A DNA stretch of 55,955 bases, taken from NCBI RefSeq assembly GCF_000971335.1, contig NZ_JZJL01000035.1, positions 1 to 55,955 of the forward strand. The letters run 5' to 3'. Positions within the stretch are counted from its first letter, which is position 1. Every line of letters starts with the position of its first letter. The notes beneath the pieces are model-generated. The model saw nothing but the letters and a program-made list of their open reading frames with translations. It did not search any database and was not told the DNA's origin. Both the position numbers and the translations under genes were made by a program. Positions 23,821-31,187 of this stretch are shown here, one piece after another. This stretch comes from Chromobacterium vaccinii (GTDB lineage Bacteria > Pseudomonadota > Gammaproteobacteria > Burkholderiales > Chromobacteriaceae).

Positions 23821-24018
23821 TCACTTCTCGGCCAGTTGCTGGCACAGCACGCAGCGGGTGCAGCTGGGGATGGCCGCCCGGCGGGGGCCGGGAATCGGAT
23901 CGCCGCAGTCCTCGCAATGGCTGAGGCCGCTTTGGCGCCATTGTTCGAAGTGGCGGGCGAGCGCCTGCTCGCGGAATTCGGTTTCCAGCTCGCTGGCCCG
24001 GTCGAAGAAGTCGGTCAT
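23821..24018 (-). CDS. TraR/DksA-type C4 zinc finger protein
   Basis: A 65-residue protein with a C-terminal CEDCGDPIP-RR-A-PSCTRCVLCQ four-cysteine zinc finger, the TraR/YbiI class found in Mu-like and P2-like phages. DksA/TraR proteins bind in the RNA polymerase secondary channel and alter promoter activity, so this may modulate host transcription during induction. The short helical N-terminus (ASELETEFREQALARHFEQW) matches. Start ATG at 24018 overlaps the stop of Rz. Confidence 0.85.
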   Translation of the reverse strand: MTDFFDRASELETEFREQALARHFEQWRQSGLSHCEDCGDPIPGPRRAAIPSCTRCVLCQQLAEK

Positions 24019-24578
24019 GGTGTGGGTTCCTGTTGAGGGTAGAGTTGTTTCAGGGCGACAAGGCGTTGCTCCAGTTGCTGGCACCAGGCGCCGTAGTCGG
24101 CGGCGTGGGCGAGGAGATCGGGCGCCGGTAGCCCGGCATCGGCGCCGGAGGCTTGGGCGGCAGCTCCAGCAGGTAGGGGCTGGGCGCCGGGCAGCTCGTC
24201 GGGATAGCCGAGGAGCTGGCGGTAGAGGCGCAGGCTGTCAGGGCCAAGGCCAGTAAAGCGGGGACCATCGTTGCGGGTGACATCGTCTATCCTTTGCGCT
24301 TGTCGCCGTTGTTGCGCTTGCAGCGCCTGCTGTTGTTCCAGCAGCCGGCTTTCCAGTTGATCGATGCGCTGGCGCCACTGCCGCTGCAATTCCATGGCCG
24401 CGGCCTGGCGTTGTTGTTGCGCGCGGCTGTCCGCCGATTGCATTTCGGCGACGGTGGCCTGCAGCTTGGTTTGCCAGTACTGGCGGCTCTGGCTGTGGCC
24501 CAGCGCGTAACCGCCGGCAGCGGCGAGCAGCGGCAGCAGCAGGCCGGAGCCCAGGCGCAGGAAGGAGGCGGGGATCAT
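24015..24578 (-). CDS. Rz-like inner-membrane spanin
   Basis: A 187-residue protein with an N-terminal signal anchor (about residues 8-25) and then a long Gln/Arg-rich coiled coil (about 35-100), the form of an i-spanin that spans the periplasm and fuses inner and outer membrane at lysis. A second small gene (Rz1) is nested in it in another frame, the classic lambda arrangement. It overlaps the holin-like gene (ATG at 24578) and the zinc finger gene by 4 bases, so the lysis cassette is translationally linked. The C-terminal 60 residues are proline/alanine-rich and double-coded. Confidence 0.78.
   Translation of the reverse strand: MIPASFLRLGSGLLLPLLAAAGGYALGHSQSRQYWQTKLQATVAEMQSADSRAQQQRQAAAMELQRQWRQRIDQLESRLLEQQQALQAQQRRQAQRIDDVTRNDGPRFTGLGPDSLRLYRQLLGYPDELPGAQPLPAGAAAQASGADAGLPAPDLLAHAADYGAWCQQLEQRLVALKQLYPQQEPTP
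24050..24283 (-). CDS. Rz1-like outer-membrane spanin lipoprotein, nested in Rz
   Basis: A 77-residue frame wholly inside Rz. It begins MSPATMVPALLALALTAC, a short lipoprotein signal with lipobox LTAC (Cys18), followed by a proline-rich mature part (ELPPKPPAPMPG). This is exactly the pattern of Rz1 o-spanins: small, lipid-anchored, proline-rich and embedded in the Rz gene. It is not proved by similarity alone, but signal, lipobox and position agree. Confidence 0.75.
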   Translation of the reverse strand: MSPATMVPALLALALTACASTASSSAIPTSCPAPSPYLLELPPKPPAPMPGYRRPISSPTPPTTAPGASNWSNALSP

Positions 24579-24802
24579 GTCCGGCTCCGGTCGCGATAGG
24601 CGGCGATCAGCCGCAGCGTGGCCGAGTAGCCGCCGACCACGCCCATATAGATCAGCCAGATGTCGGCTGTCAGCGTGCCGCGCCAGCCATTGACCAGAAA
24701 CATGATGGTGGCCGCGGCGCAGGCGATATTGGCCCACAGCCGGCTGTGGCTGAGGCGGCGGCTGCGCGGATGGCGGAGCAGGTCGGCGAGGCGCATGCTC
24801 AT
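24575..24802 (-). CDS. Holin-like small membrane protein
   Basis: A 75-residue protein with two hydrophobic segments (about residues 21-39 and 46-64) and basic ends, placed between endolysin and spanin, where a holin is expected. The family is not recognised. The start ATG at 24802 overlaps the endolysin stop (ATGA), with TGGAGAA upstream. Release of the endolysin to the periplasm would be its job. Confidence 0.65.
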   Translation of the reverse strand: MSMRLADLLRHPRSRRLSHSRLWANIACAAATIMFLVNGWRGTLTADIWLIYMGVVGGYSATLRLIAAYRDRSRT

Positions 24803-25203
24803 TTCTCCAGTGACAGTTGGAAATGGGGTATCTCATGCAGCGGCGCTTCCAGCGTGCCGTGCCAGTACAAGCCCAAGGACTGGGCGATCCGCCCCATCAC
24901 CTGCCAGTGAGGGTGGTCGATGTCGCAGATGGGCTTGCCGGCGTGCAGCGGCACCACGTCAAAGGCGCGGGCGGCGGGATTGCCGTGCAGCATCGCGTTG
25001 TGGGCCGATTCGCCGGGACGCGCGTAGGTGACGATGACGCCGGGCAGTTCCCGGCCCCGGCGGTACAACTGTTCCTGCTCGGCGGCCGAGCGCCAGGTGC
25101 AGATCAGCAATGGGTCCACGCCCTGGTCCCGGCACAGGCGCAGAAAGGTTTCAGCCAGCGGCTGCAGTTGCGGGTGCAGATCGGAAATGGCTCGGCTTGC
25201 CAT
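24799..25203 (-). CDS. Endolysin, M15 family peptidase
   Basis: A 134-residue L-alanyl-D-glutamate (or D-Ala-D-Ala type) peptidase of the M15 family, which cleaves the peptide stem of peptidoglycan. Zinc ligands are seen as ESAHN-(about 14)-AFDVV, the SxHxxxxAxD motif (His68, Asp82), and LHEIPHFQL with His127. The length matches single-domain phage endolysins such as that of T5. No signal peptide, so it needs the holin. The presence of a complete lysis cassette in a headless locus fits release of tail particles by cell lysis. Confidence 0.85.
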   Translation of the reverse strand: MASRAISDLHPQLQPLAETFLRLCRDQGVDPLLICTWRSAAEQEQLYRRGRELPGVIVTYARPGESAHNAMLHGNPAARAFDVVPLHAGKPICDIDHPHWQVMGRIAQSLGLYWHGTLEAPLHEIPHFQLSLEK

Positions 25204-25283
25204 GGGGTCTCCTTTGCCTGATGAAATGCGTTGCTCGGCCTGGGAGGCGGGTAGGCGGCCCTCGGCGGCGCCGTGCCGGGGGG

Positions 25284-25703
25284 TCAGTGCACTTCGTAAT
25301 CGGCCGGCGGGGTTTTCAGCACGCGCCAGACCATGCGGTCGCTGAGGCGATAGCGCATCGCCAGTACGCCCACCGCCTCGTTGGCGCCGAGTCCTTCCAC
25401 CAGCATCGCGTCGAAGTCGCGGATCATCTGCTGATTGCGCGCCTGGCGCAGCGCGGTGCTGCAGCGCGGGATATAGAGGATGTCGCCGCCGAAATGGCCG
25501 GTCAGCCGCTCGGCCGCCTCCTGGCCGATCACCTCCACCAGCGCGGCGAAGCGCAGCTGGCCTGCGCGGCTCTGGTTCTTGGAGAAAGGCAGGGTGGTGC
25601 CGCCCAGCGCCTGCACTAACTGCAAAGTGCGCGGCATGCCAATCAGCTGAGCGACCAGTTGCATGGTGGAGGGCAGAGCGGGATATTGCGCGGCGGTATT
25701 CAT
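25284..25703 (-). CDS. Mor/C family transcription activator
   Basis: A 139-residue activator of the Mu Mor/C family, which switches on middle or late promoters. Signatures: LYIPRCSTALRQARNQQMI at about residues 76-94 and the C-terminal helix-turn-helix EAVGVLAMRYRLSDRMVWRVL. It is the first gene of the leftward tail operon and probably its master activator. A GTG one codon before the ATG at 25703 is also possible (AGGAG 5 to 8 bases upstream). It is divergent from the repressor gene; the 340 bases between hold operator-like repeats. Confidence 0.85.
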   Translation of the reverse strand: MNTAAQYPALPSTMQLVAQLIGMPRTLQLVQALGGTTLPFSKNQSRAGQLRFAALVEVIGQEAAERLTGHFGGDILYIPRCSTALRQARNQQMIRDFDAMLVEGLGANEAVGVLAMRYRLSDRMVWRVLKTPPADYEVH

Positions 25704-26042
25704 CACGTGAGCTCCTGAAAGCCCCTCTAAGGGCCTTGGCAGACAAATAGTTCTAAATGAGTTATAGTTTGAGCAAGGCTAAACCAGGGAGAGCCTGGGT
25801 TTTATGCAGGCAATTATTAGAACTACTGCGGTAGTTGAGTGCATATATTTTAGCACTTTTATAAGTATCATTGCTAATTAGTAGAACTACTTATGAAGTA
25901 TGATTGCTATTGTATGCCTTGCTTTTGAACTAAACAAGCAACGGGATGTCACTACTTATGTCAGTTACATTCGACAAAATGACAATGCGATGGTAATCTG
26001 GGGCGCCGCTCCAACCGTGCATGACTTCCGATGGAGTTCCAA
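25704..26042. promoter_or_regulatory. AT-rich divergent control region with operator-like repeats
   Basis: This gap between mor and the repressor is far more AT-rich than its surroundings. It holds repeated TAGAACTA-type motifs: TTAGAACTA read on the minus strand at 25748-25756, on the plus strand at 25817-25825, and AGTAGAACTACT (palindrome) at 25880-25891. A further inverted repeat AACTAC-tgcg-GTAGTT lies at 25821-25836. A hairpin CCAGG/CCTGG at 25784-25798 is followed by TTTTA. These are the likely operators of the repressor; promoter boxes could not be placed with confidence. Confidence 0.65.
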
Positions 26043-26789
26043 ATGGAAAATTCGCAGCAACAGACCGATTTCCGGCAGCGCCTGGAACTATTGATCGGCA
26101 GCGAGAAGCCCTACGCTTGGGCGGCGCGCCACGGTCTCAACAAGGGGTCGTTCACCAATATGTGGTACAAGGGCGGCGTTCCGCGGGTCGGAACCGCGCA
26201 AAAGATCGCGGCCGGCAGCGGCTGCCGGGTCGAGTGGCTGCTGTACGGCGAGGGGCCGATGCAGGACGAGCGCGCGCAGGCGCAGGAGGCCGCGCAACCG
26301 GCCGAACTGCCGTCCTTGCCCGCGCGCGGCGACGCGGATGAGCACGAAATTCCTGCCGGAGTGCAAGATGAGTTCTGTTTCATCCCGCGTTATAACCTGA
26401 AGGCGTCGGCCGGCTTTGGAACCAGCGCCGCCGGCGAGCAGCCGATGTTCTATATGGCCTTCCGCCGTTATTGGGTGAAGAACTATTTGAACGCTTCGCC
26501 GCGCGATCTGGTGGTGATCAGCGTCAAGGGCGACAGCATGAGCGGCGTGCTGGAGGACCGGGACACCATCCTGGTCAATACGGCCGAGCGCAATCCCGGC
26601 GAAGGCCTGTTCGTGATCCGCATCGGCGATGACATCTTCGTCAAGCAGCTGCAACGCTTGCCCGGAGGCGCGGTGCAGGTGAAGAGCGCCAATCCCTTAT
26701 ATGAAACTTTCACCGTGGATCTGTCCCGCTCCGCCGGCGAGTTCGAGGTGATCGGACGGGTGGTGTGGTTCGGCCGGCAGATCGCCTGA
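26043..26789 (+). CDS. Phage repressor with S24 (LexA-like) peptidase domain
   Basis: A 248-residue repressor. Residues about 10-80 form a helix-turn-helix domain (YAWAARHGLNKGSFTNMWYKG), and the C-terminal half is an S24 peptidase: VKGDSMSGVLEDRDTILVNT with the nucleophile Ser and GLFVIRIGDDIFVKQLQ with the catalytic Lys. An Ala-Gly bond in ASAGFG at about residue 123-128 is the expected self-cleavage site. RecA-stimulated cleavage after DNA damage would release the tail operon, as for many phages and tailocins. ATG at 26043 has GGAG 6 bases upstream and is preferred over the ATG 12 bases earlier. Confidence 0.9.
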   Translation: MENSQQQTDFRQRLELLIGSEKPYAWAARHGLNKGSFTNMWYKGGVPRVGTAQKIAAGSGCRVEWLLYGEGPMQDERAQAQEAAQPAELPSLPARGDADEHEIPAGVQDEFCFIPRYNLKASAGFGTSAAGEQPMFYMAFRRYWVKNYLNASPRDLVVISVKGDSMSGVLEDRDTILVNTAERNPGEGLFVIRIGDDIFVKQLQRLPGGAVQVKSANPLYETFTVDLSRSAGEFEVIGRVVWFGRQIA

Positions 26790-26943
26790 GCGCGTCGGCG
26801 CGCATCCTGGCGCGCGCCGGGTTTCCCGGCTGCCGCCGTTGCGCGATCGATGCCCCCTTGCCGGGCCCGGCCAGACCCCGGCCGCTCCGTGCCGCCGGAT
26901 CATCAGGTGTACACTAGAGGCTGACCAAGCAACGGAATTCATC

Positions 26944-27528
26944 ATGCAAGACCATATCCGCGCCAGTCTGGGCGAAGCCAAGACCGCGCTCGACAATCTG
27001 TTGGCCAACCCGCAGGCGCTCGCCTCGGTGGAGGCGGCGGCGCAGGCCGTCATCGGCGCGCTCGAATCCGGTGGCCGCGTGTTTTCCTGCGGCAACGGCG
27101 GCTCGATGTGCGACGCGATGCATTTCGCCGAAGAACTCACCGGCCGTTACCGCGGCAACCGCCGCGGCATGGCGGCGATCGCGATCAGCGATTCCAGCCA
27201 CATCAGCTGCGTCGGCAACGATTACGGCTACGACGAGATTTTCGCCCGCTATCTGGAAAGCCATGCCCGCGCCGGCGACGTGCTGATCGGCCTGAGCACC
27301 AGCGGCAACAGCCGCAACGTGATCCGCGCCGCCGAAGTGGCGCGCGAGCTGGGCGTCAAGGTGGTGATCCTGACCGGCCGCGCCGGCGCCAAGCTGGAGC
27401 CGCTGGCCGACGTCTACGTCAACACCCCGGGCGGCAGCTACGCCGACCGCGTGCAGGAACTGCACATCAAGGTGCTGCATATCCTGATCGAGCTGACCGA
27501 GCGGCACTTCTTCCCGGAAAACTACTGA
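26944..27528 (+). CDS. gmhA: Phosphoheptose isomerase
   Basis: A 194-residue SIS-domain enzyme that converts sedoheptulose 7-phosphate to D-glycero-D-manno-heptose 7-phosphate, the first step toward the heptose of the lipopolysaccharide inner core. SCGNGGSMCDAMHFAEELTGRYR (given here in part) is at about 48-70, with zinc ligands His60 and Glu64, and SADRVQELHIKVLHIL-type C-terminus contains Gln171 and His179, all matching E. coli GmhA with a shift of one. ATG at 26944. DiaA, the DnaA-binding relative, is the alternative, but the conserved zinc ligands favour GmhA. Directly beyond the tail locus. Confidence 0.88.
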   Translation: MQDHIRASLGEAKTALDNLLANPQALASVEAAAQAVIGALESGGRVFSCGNGGSMCDAMHFAEELTGRYRGNRRGMAAIAISDSSHISCVGNDYGYDEIFARYLESHARAGDVLIGLSTSGNSRNVIRAAEVARELGVKVVILTGRAGAKLEPLADVYVNTPGGSYADRVQELHIKVLHILIELTERHFFPENY

Positions 27529-27601
27529 GACGCATCATGCGCCGGGCGGCGCGCGTCTCCGAAGTTGACGCATTTCAGCGCGCAGGCGGTGGGGCCGGCG
27601 T

Positions 27602-28534
27602 TCAGCCGGCGTTGAGGAAGGCGCCGATGCGGCGATAAGCCAGGCCGCATATTTCCGGCACCAGCGCCTCCATGTTGAGGAAGGCGTGCACCTGGTCTTC
27701 CAGATGCAGCCGCTCCACTTCGGCGCCGGCCGCCTGCAGCTTCTCCGCATACAACTGGCCTTGGTCGCGCAGGATGTCGCGGCCGGCGGTGATCACCAGC
27801 GTCGCCGGCGGCGGGGCAGCCAGCGCCCAATGCAGCGGCGATGCCCGGCCGCGGTCTTCGCCATGCTGGAAGTAATTGTCGAAATACCAGTCGGTGCGGG
27901 CCCGGGTCAGGAAGAGGCCTTCGCCGTTTTCCGCCACCGATGGCTGCGCCAGCGTGTAGTCGACGCAGGGATAGATCAGCGCCTGGCGCGAGATCTCAAG
28001 CGATGGGTCGGCAAGGCCGCAGAGGCTGGCGCACAGGGCGCCGCCGGCGGAGTCGCCGGCCAGCGACAGGCGCCGCCGGTAGGCCAGTCCGCGGTCGTCA
28101 AGTGTTCGCCACACATGCCTGGCCACGCTCAGCGCGTCGTCGAGGCCGGCCGGATAGGGGTTTTCCGGCGACAGACGGTATTCGGCAGCGACGACGATGT
28201 GCCGGCTGGCGGCGGCGAGACGGCGGTTGATGCCGTCGTAGACGCTGACGCTTCCCGCCATGTGGCCGCCGCCGTGCAGGAAGACCAACACCGGCAACGC
28301 CTCTTGGGGCGCGGGATGGTAGATGCGCACCGGCACGGCGTAAGCGCCGCCCGGCACCAGGTCGTCGTTGACCCAGGCGATGTCCGGCCCGGGCGCGACC
28401 ATCTGCGCGGTCAACTGCGCCAACGCTTCCCGCGCGCCTATCGCCGTCGGCTTGTAGCCTTCGGCCAGGCGTTGCGCAGTCTGTTGGTTGAGCTCGGCCA
28501 GCCAGGGGCGCAGATTGGGATGCAGTCGGTGCAT
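27602..28534 (-). CDS. Alpha/beta hydrolase, HSL-type esterase
   Basis: A 310-residue carboxylesterase of the hormone-sensitive-lipase group. Seen: LVFLHGGGHMAGS (oxyanion hole HGGG, about residues 85-89), LAGDSAGGALC with nucleophile Ser in GDSAG, and a C-terminal VHAFLN with the catalytic His; the Asp lies near the ITAGRDILRDQG block. Acts on short-chain esters in the cytoplasm; there is no signal peptide. Its substrate is unknown. It is a single gene with a convergent neighbour, gmhA. Confidence 0.87.
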   Translation of the reverse strand: MHRLHPNLRPWLAELNQQTAQRLAEGYKPTAIGAREALAQLTAQMVAPGPDIAWVNDDLVPGGAYAVPVRIYHPAPQEALPVLVFLHGGGHMAGSVSVYDGINRRLAAASRHIVVAAEYRLSPENPYPAGLDDALSVARHVWRTLDDRGLAYRRRLSLAGDSAGGALCASLCGLADPSLEISRQALIYPCVDYTLAQPSVAENGEGLFLTRARTDWYFDNYFQHGEDRGRASPLHWALAAPPPATLVITAGRDILRDQGQLYAEKLQAAGAEVERLHLEDQVHAFLNMEALVPEICGLAYRRIGAFLNAG

Positions 28535-28620
28535 GGTCTGTCCCGTCTATGCAAAGTGTTGATTCATCAGGCTATACCATTCGCATTTTAACGGCAAGCG
28601 CAATGACCTGATCGGCTGTC

Positions 28621-29496
28621 TCAGCCGAACAGCAGGTCCAGCAGCCCGGGCTTGCCGCGCGCGCGCAGGCGGCCGCTGTCGGCCAGTAGCCGGTCTATCA
28701 GCGCGTTGTCGGCGCGCGGCCGGCGGGCGCGCACCGGGTCATTCGCGCCGGTGGGCGTGAGCGCCAGCGCGCCGTCCCGGCGGCTGAGGCGGTAGCCGCC
28801 GGCGCAGGCCGGGCAGAACAATTCATCGCCGTCGTCCGCCGCCGCCGGCACCGCGATGATGGGGCCACAGGCCGCGCAGCGCTGCATTGGCACGCCGGGT
28901 TCGCTGTGGCCCAGAACGTGGTCCAGCCGGCCGGCCTCGCCCAGTTGGACGAAGCGCGCTCCCAGTTCGGCGTCGAACTGGCGGCCCAGATTGTCGCGCA
29001 GGATGGACAGCGCCTGCGTCACCGGCATGCCCTGGCGGTAGGGCCGGGTGCTGGTCATCGCGTCGAAGGCGTCGGCGATGCCGACGATGCGGGCGACCAG
29101 CGGGATGGCCTTGCCGGACAGCCGGTCGGGGTAGCCGTTGCCGTCCGGGGTTTCATGGTGGCGCAGCACCGCGTCGATCACCAGCTCGGCCAATGGGTGG
29201 TCTTTCAGCAGTTCCGCGCCGACTTGTGGGTGGGTCTTGATCACCTCGTATTCCTCGTCGCTGAGTTTGCCGGGCTTGTTAAGCACCGCGTCCGGCACGC
29301 CCACCTTGCCCAGATCGTGCAGAAATCCACCCAGCGCGATCCTTTCCACCTCGGCCTGGGGCAGCTGCAAGTCGGAAGCCAGAAGATGGCTGTAGCGCGA
29401 CACGCGCCAAAGGTGGCCGCCGGTGTAGGCGTCGCGCGCCTCCACCAGCATGGCCATCGTGTACAGGGTTTTCAGTAGTTCGCGGCTGGCTTGCAT
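28621..29496 (-). CDS. HD-GYP phosphodiesterase with C-terminal zinc ribbon
   Basis: A 291-residue HD-GYP protein, expected to hydrolyse cyclic di-GMP. Residues about 20-170 carry EARDAYTGGHLWRVSRYS, GFLHDLGKVGVPDAVLNKPG with the HD pair, then HHETPDGNGYPDRLSG with the GYP motif, and IADAFDAMTSTRPYR. No receiver or membrane domain precedes it. After it, a four-cysteine element (CAAC at about 207 and CPAC at about 229) looks like a zinc ribbon. The output is probably post-translational or protein-interaction control. It is one of two HD-GYP proteins in the window. Confidence 0.85.
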   Translation of the reverse strand: MQASRELLKTLYTMAMLVEARDAYTGGHLWRVSRYSHLLASDLQLPQAEVERIALGGFLHDLGKVGVPDAVLNKPGKLSDEEYEVIKTHPQVGAELLKDHPLAELVIDAVLRHHETPDGNGYPDRLSGKAIPLVARIVGIADAFDAMTSTRPYRQGMPVTQALSILRDNLGRQFDAELGARFVQLGEAGRLDHVLGHSEPGVPMQRCAACGPIIAVPAAADDGDELFCPACAGGYRLSRRDGALALTPTGANDPVRARRPRADNALIDRLLADSGRLRARGKPGLLDLLFG

Positions 29497-29632
29497 GGCT
29501 TCCTCGCGGCATGAGTGGCGACCACTTCACTATGGCATACGCGCAGGCGGGAAACCGCCGGCTCGCATATCATGCTGCGCTGGCGATACCGCCACATCAT
29601 TCGAGCGTTTGATCTAAATTTGTCGTAACTTA

Positions 29633-29646
29633 ATGATTCAAATCAT
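29633..29646. promoter_or_regulatory. FNR/CRP-like palindrome upstream of lipase gene
   Basis: ATGAT-TCAA-ATCAT matches the TTGAT-N4-ATCAA box of FNR/ANR-type regulators in 8 of 10 bases, in an AT-rich leader 87 bases before the lipase start codon. A promoter and its spacing to this site could not be fixed. Confidence 0.35.
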
Positions 29647-29732
29647 GCAATTTTCATCTTTCCTCCGTAGTGTGTAATGACGCGCCGCTGGACCGGCGCG
29701 ATCCACACGCGAAAATCCAAGGAGGAGTGCGA

Positions 29733-31079
29733 ATGAAGTCATGGTTGCTGCTGGGACTGACCCTTTCCTCGCTGGCCTGGGCCGGCAATGACGACGGCGC
29801 GCCGGATCCGCGCTATGCCCACGTGCTGTCGTCGTCCGGCCCGCTGAGCCGCGCCGAGCTGCTGAAGCGCGGCCTGCCCAAGCAGCAAGCCGCCGCGCGC
29901 GTTTCCGCGATGTCGGTGCCGGGGCCCGCCACCTATACCTATGTGCGCTGTTTCTACCGCACCGGCAGCGCCAACACCCAGCCGGGCACCGATTACGAGT
30001 GGGCGCTCGACCCGTCCAGCGGCGACTACTACCGCCTGAACGGCAACTGGTGGTCCAGCAGCATCTTCGACTGGAAGAATATGTTCTACAGCGATGTGAC
30101 GCAGGACGCGCTGCGCGCCGTCTGCCAGCAGACGCTGGCCAAGAAGGGCAGGCCGTCGCAGCCGGCGATGGTGTTCGCCGCAGACAACGCGATGTCGTTC
30201 AATTACACGGTGTGGACCAACGACAAGGCCGGGCAGGGCAGCGGCATCAACAAGATCATCGCCTTCGGCGACAGCCTGTCCGACAACCAGAACGTTTACA
30301 ACGCCTCGCAATGGACGCTGCCCAACCGCAACAGCTGGTATATCGGCCACTTCAGCAACGGCCCGGTGTGGGTGGAATACCTGGCCGGCCGTTTGAAGCT
30401 GCCGATGTACAACTGGGCGATCGGCGGTGCCGGCGTGTCGACGCAAAAGCTGGTGATCCCGGGCGTGGTGCAGCAGGTGCAGTCCTGGCAGGACTACATG
30501 AAGCAGGCGCCCAACTACAACCCGGCCACCACGCTGTTCACGATGTGGATAGGCGGCAACGATCTGGTCAACTACGGCAGCACGCCGGACAAGGTGATCG
30601 CAGGCCAGCAGCAGGCGCTGACCAATCTGATCAAGGCCGGCGGCCGCAACATCCTGCTGCTGAAGCTGCCTGACGTGTCGCGCGCGCCGGTGTTCCAGTA
30701 CAAGGACGGCGCGGCCACCGTGGCGGCGCAGGTGAAGGACCTGAACCAGAAGCTGGACGCCTTGGCCGCCTCGCTGCGCCAGCAGTACGGCGTCAACATC
30801 CAGGTGTTCGACAGCTACGCGATGTTCAACGATGTGTTGACCAATCCGGGCAAGTACCAGGTCAGCAACACCACCCAGTCCTGCCTGAACATCAACGCCG
30901 ACTCGGCGCTGAACTACATGCAGACCCAGTCGCCGCGCGCCAATTGCGCCAATGCCGACAGCTTCGTGTTCTGGGACACGCTGCACCCGACCACCCATAC
31001 CCATTTGCTGCTGGGCAACGCGGTGGCCGACTTCCTCGGCTCGTCCGGCGCGATGCCGATGCTGAGCAAGGCGCGCTGA
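29733..31079 (+). CDS. Secreted GDSL lipase, thermolabile hemolysin/lecithinase type (copy 1)
   Basis: A 448-residue lipase/acyltransferase of the GDSL (SGNH) family close to Vibrio thermolabile hemolysin, which cleaves phosphatidylcholine. Signal peptide at residues 1-17 ends WAG. The N-terminal beta domain has ATYTYVRCFYR. The catalytic domain starts FGDSLSDNQNVY (nucleophile Ser in GDSL), has MWIGGNDLVNYG (Gly and Asn oxyanion) and FWDTLHPTTHTH with the Asp and His. AAGGAGGA lies 6 bases before the ATG at 29733. A paralogue lies 1.4 kb downstream. Likely a secreted virulence-type factor. Confidence 0.87.
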   Translation: MKSWLLLGLTLSSLAWAGNDDGAPDPRYAHVLSSSGPLSRAELLKRGLPKQQAAARVSAMSVPGPATYTYVRCFYRTGSANTQPGTDYEWALDPSSGDYYRLNGNWWSSSIFDWKNMFYSDVTQDALRAVCQQTLAKKGRPSQPAMVFAADNAMSFNYTVWTNDKAGQGSGINKIIAFGDSLSDNQNVYNASQWTLPNRNSWYIGHFSNGPVWVEYLAGRLKLPMYNWAIGGAGVSTQKLVIPGVVQQVQSWQDYMKQAPNYNPATTLFTMWIGGNDLVNYGSTPDKVIAGQQQALTNLIKAGGRNILLLKLPDVSRAPVFQYKDGAATVAAQVKDLNQKLDALAASLRQQYGVNIQVFDSYAMFNDVLTNPGKYQVSNTTQSCLNINADSALNYMQTQSPRANCANADSFVFWDTLHPTTHTHLLLGNAVADFLGSSGAMPMLSKAR

Positions 31080-31187
31080 CGCGCGGACGGACGGCGTTTG
31101 GCGCGCCGTCCGCCAGGGCTTACAATTCGGTTTTGATCCGGCCGCGGGGTTTCCCGCGGCCCGGCCGAACTGTAATCGAAAGCCCCC

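Noticed and set aside
24579-24836. N-terminal extension of the Rz gene
   Set aside because: It runs over the holin-like gene and lacks a signal anchor; the anchor starts at the ATG at 24578.
25707-26030. Att site or integrase remnant at the right end of the tail locus
   Set aside because: No tRNA, no direct repeat shared with the left end, and no integrase frame; the repeats here look like operators.
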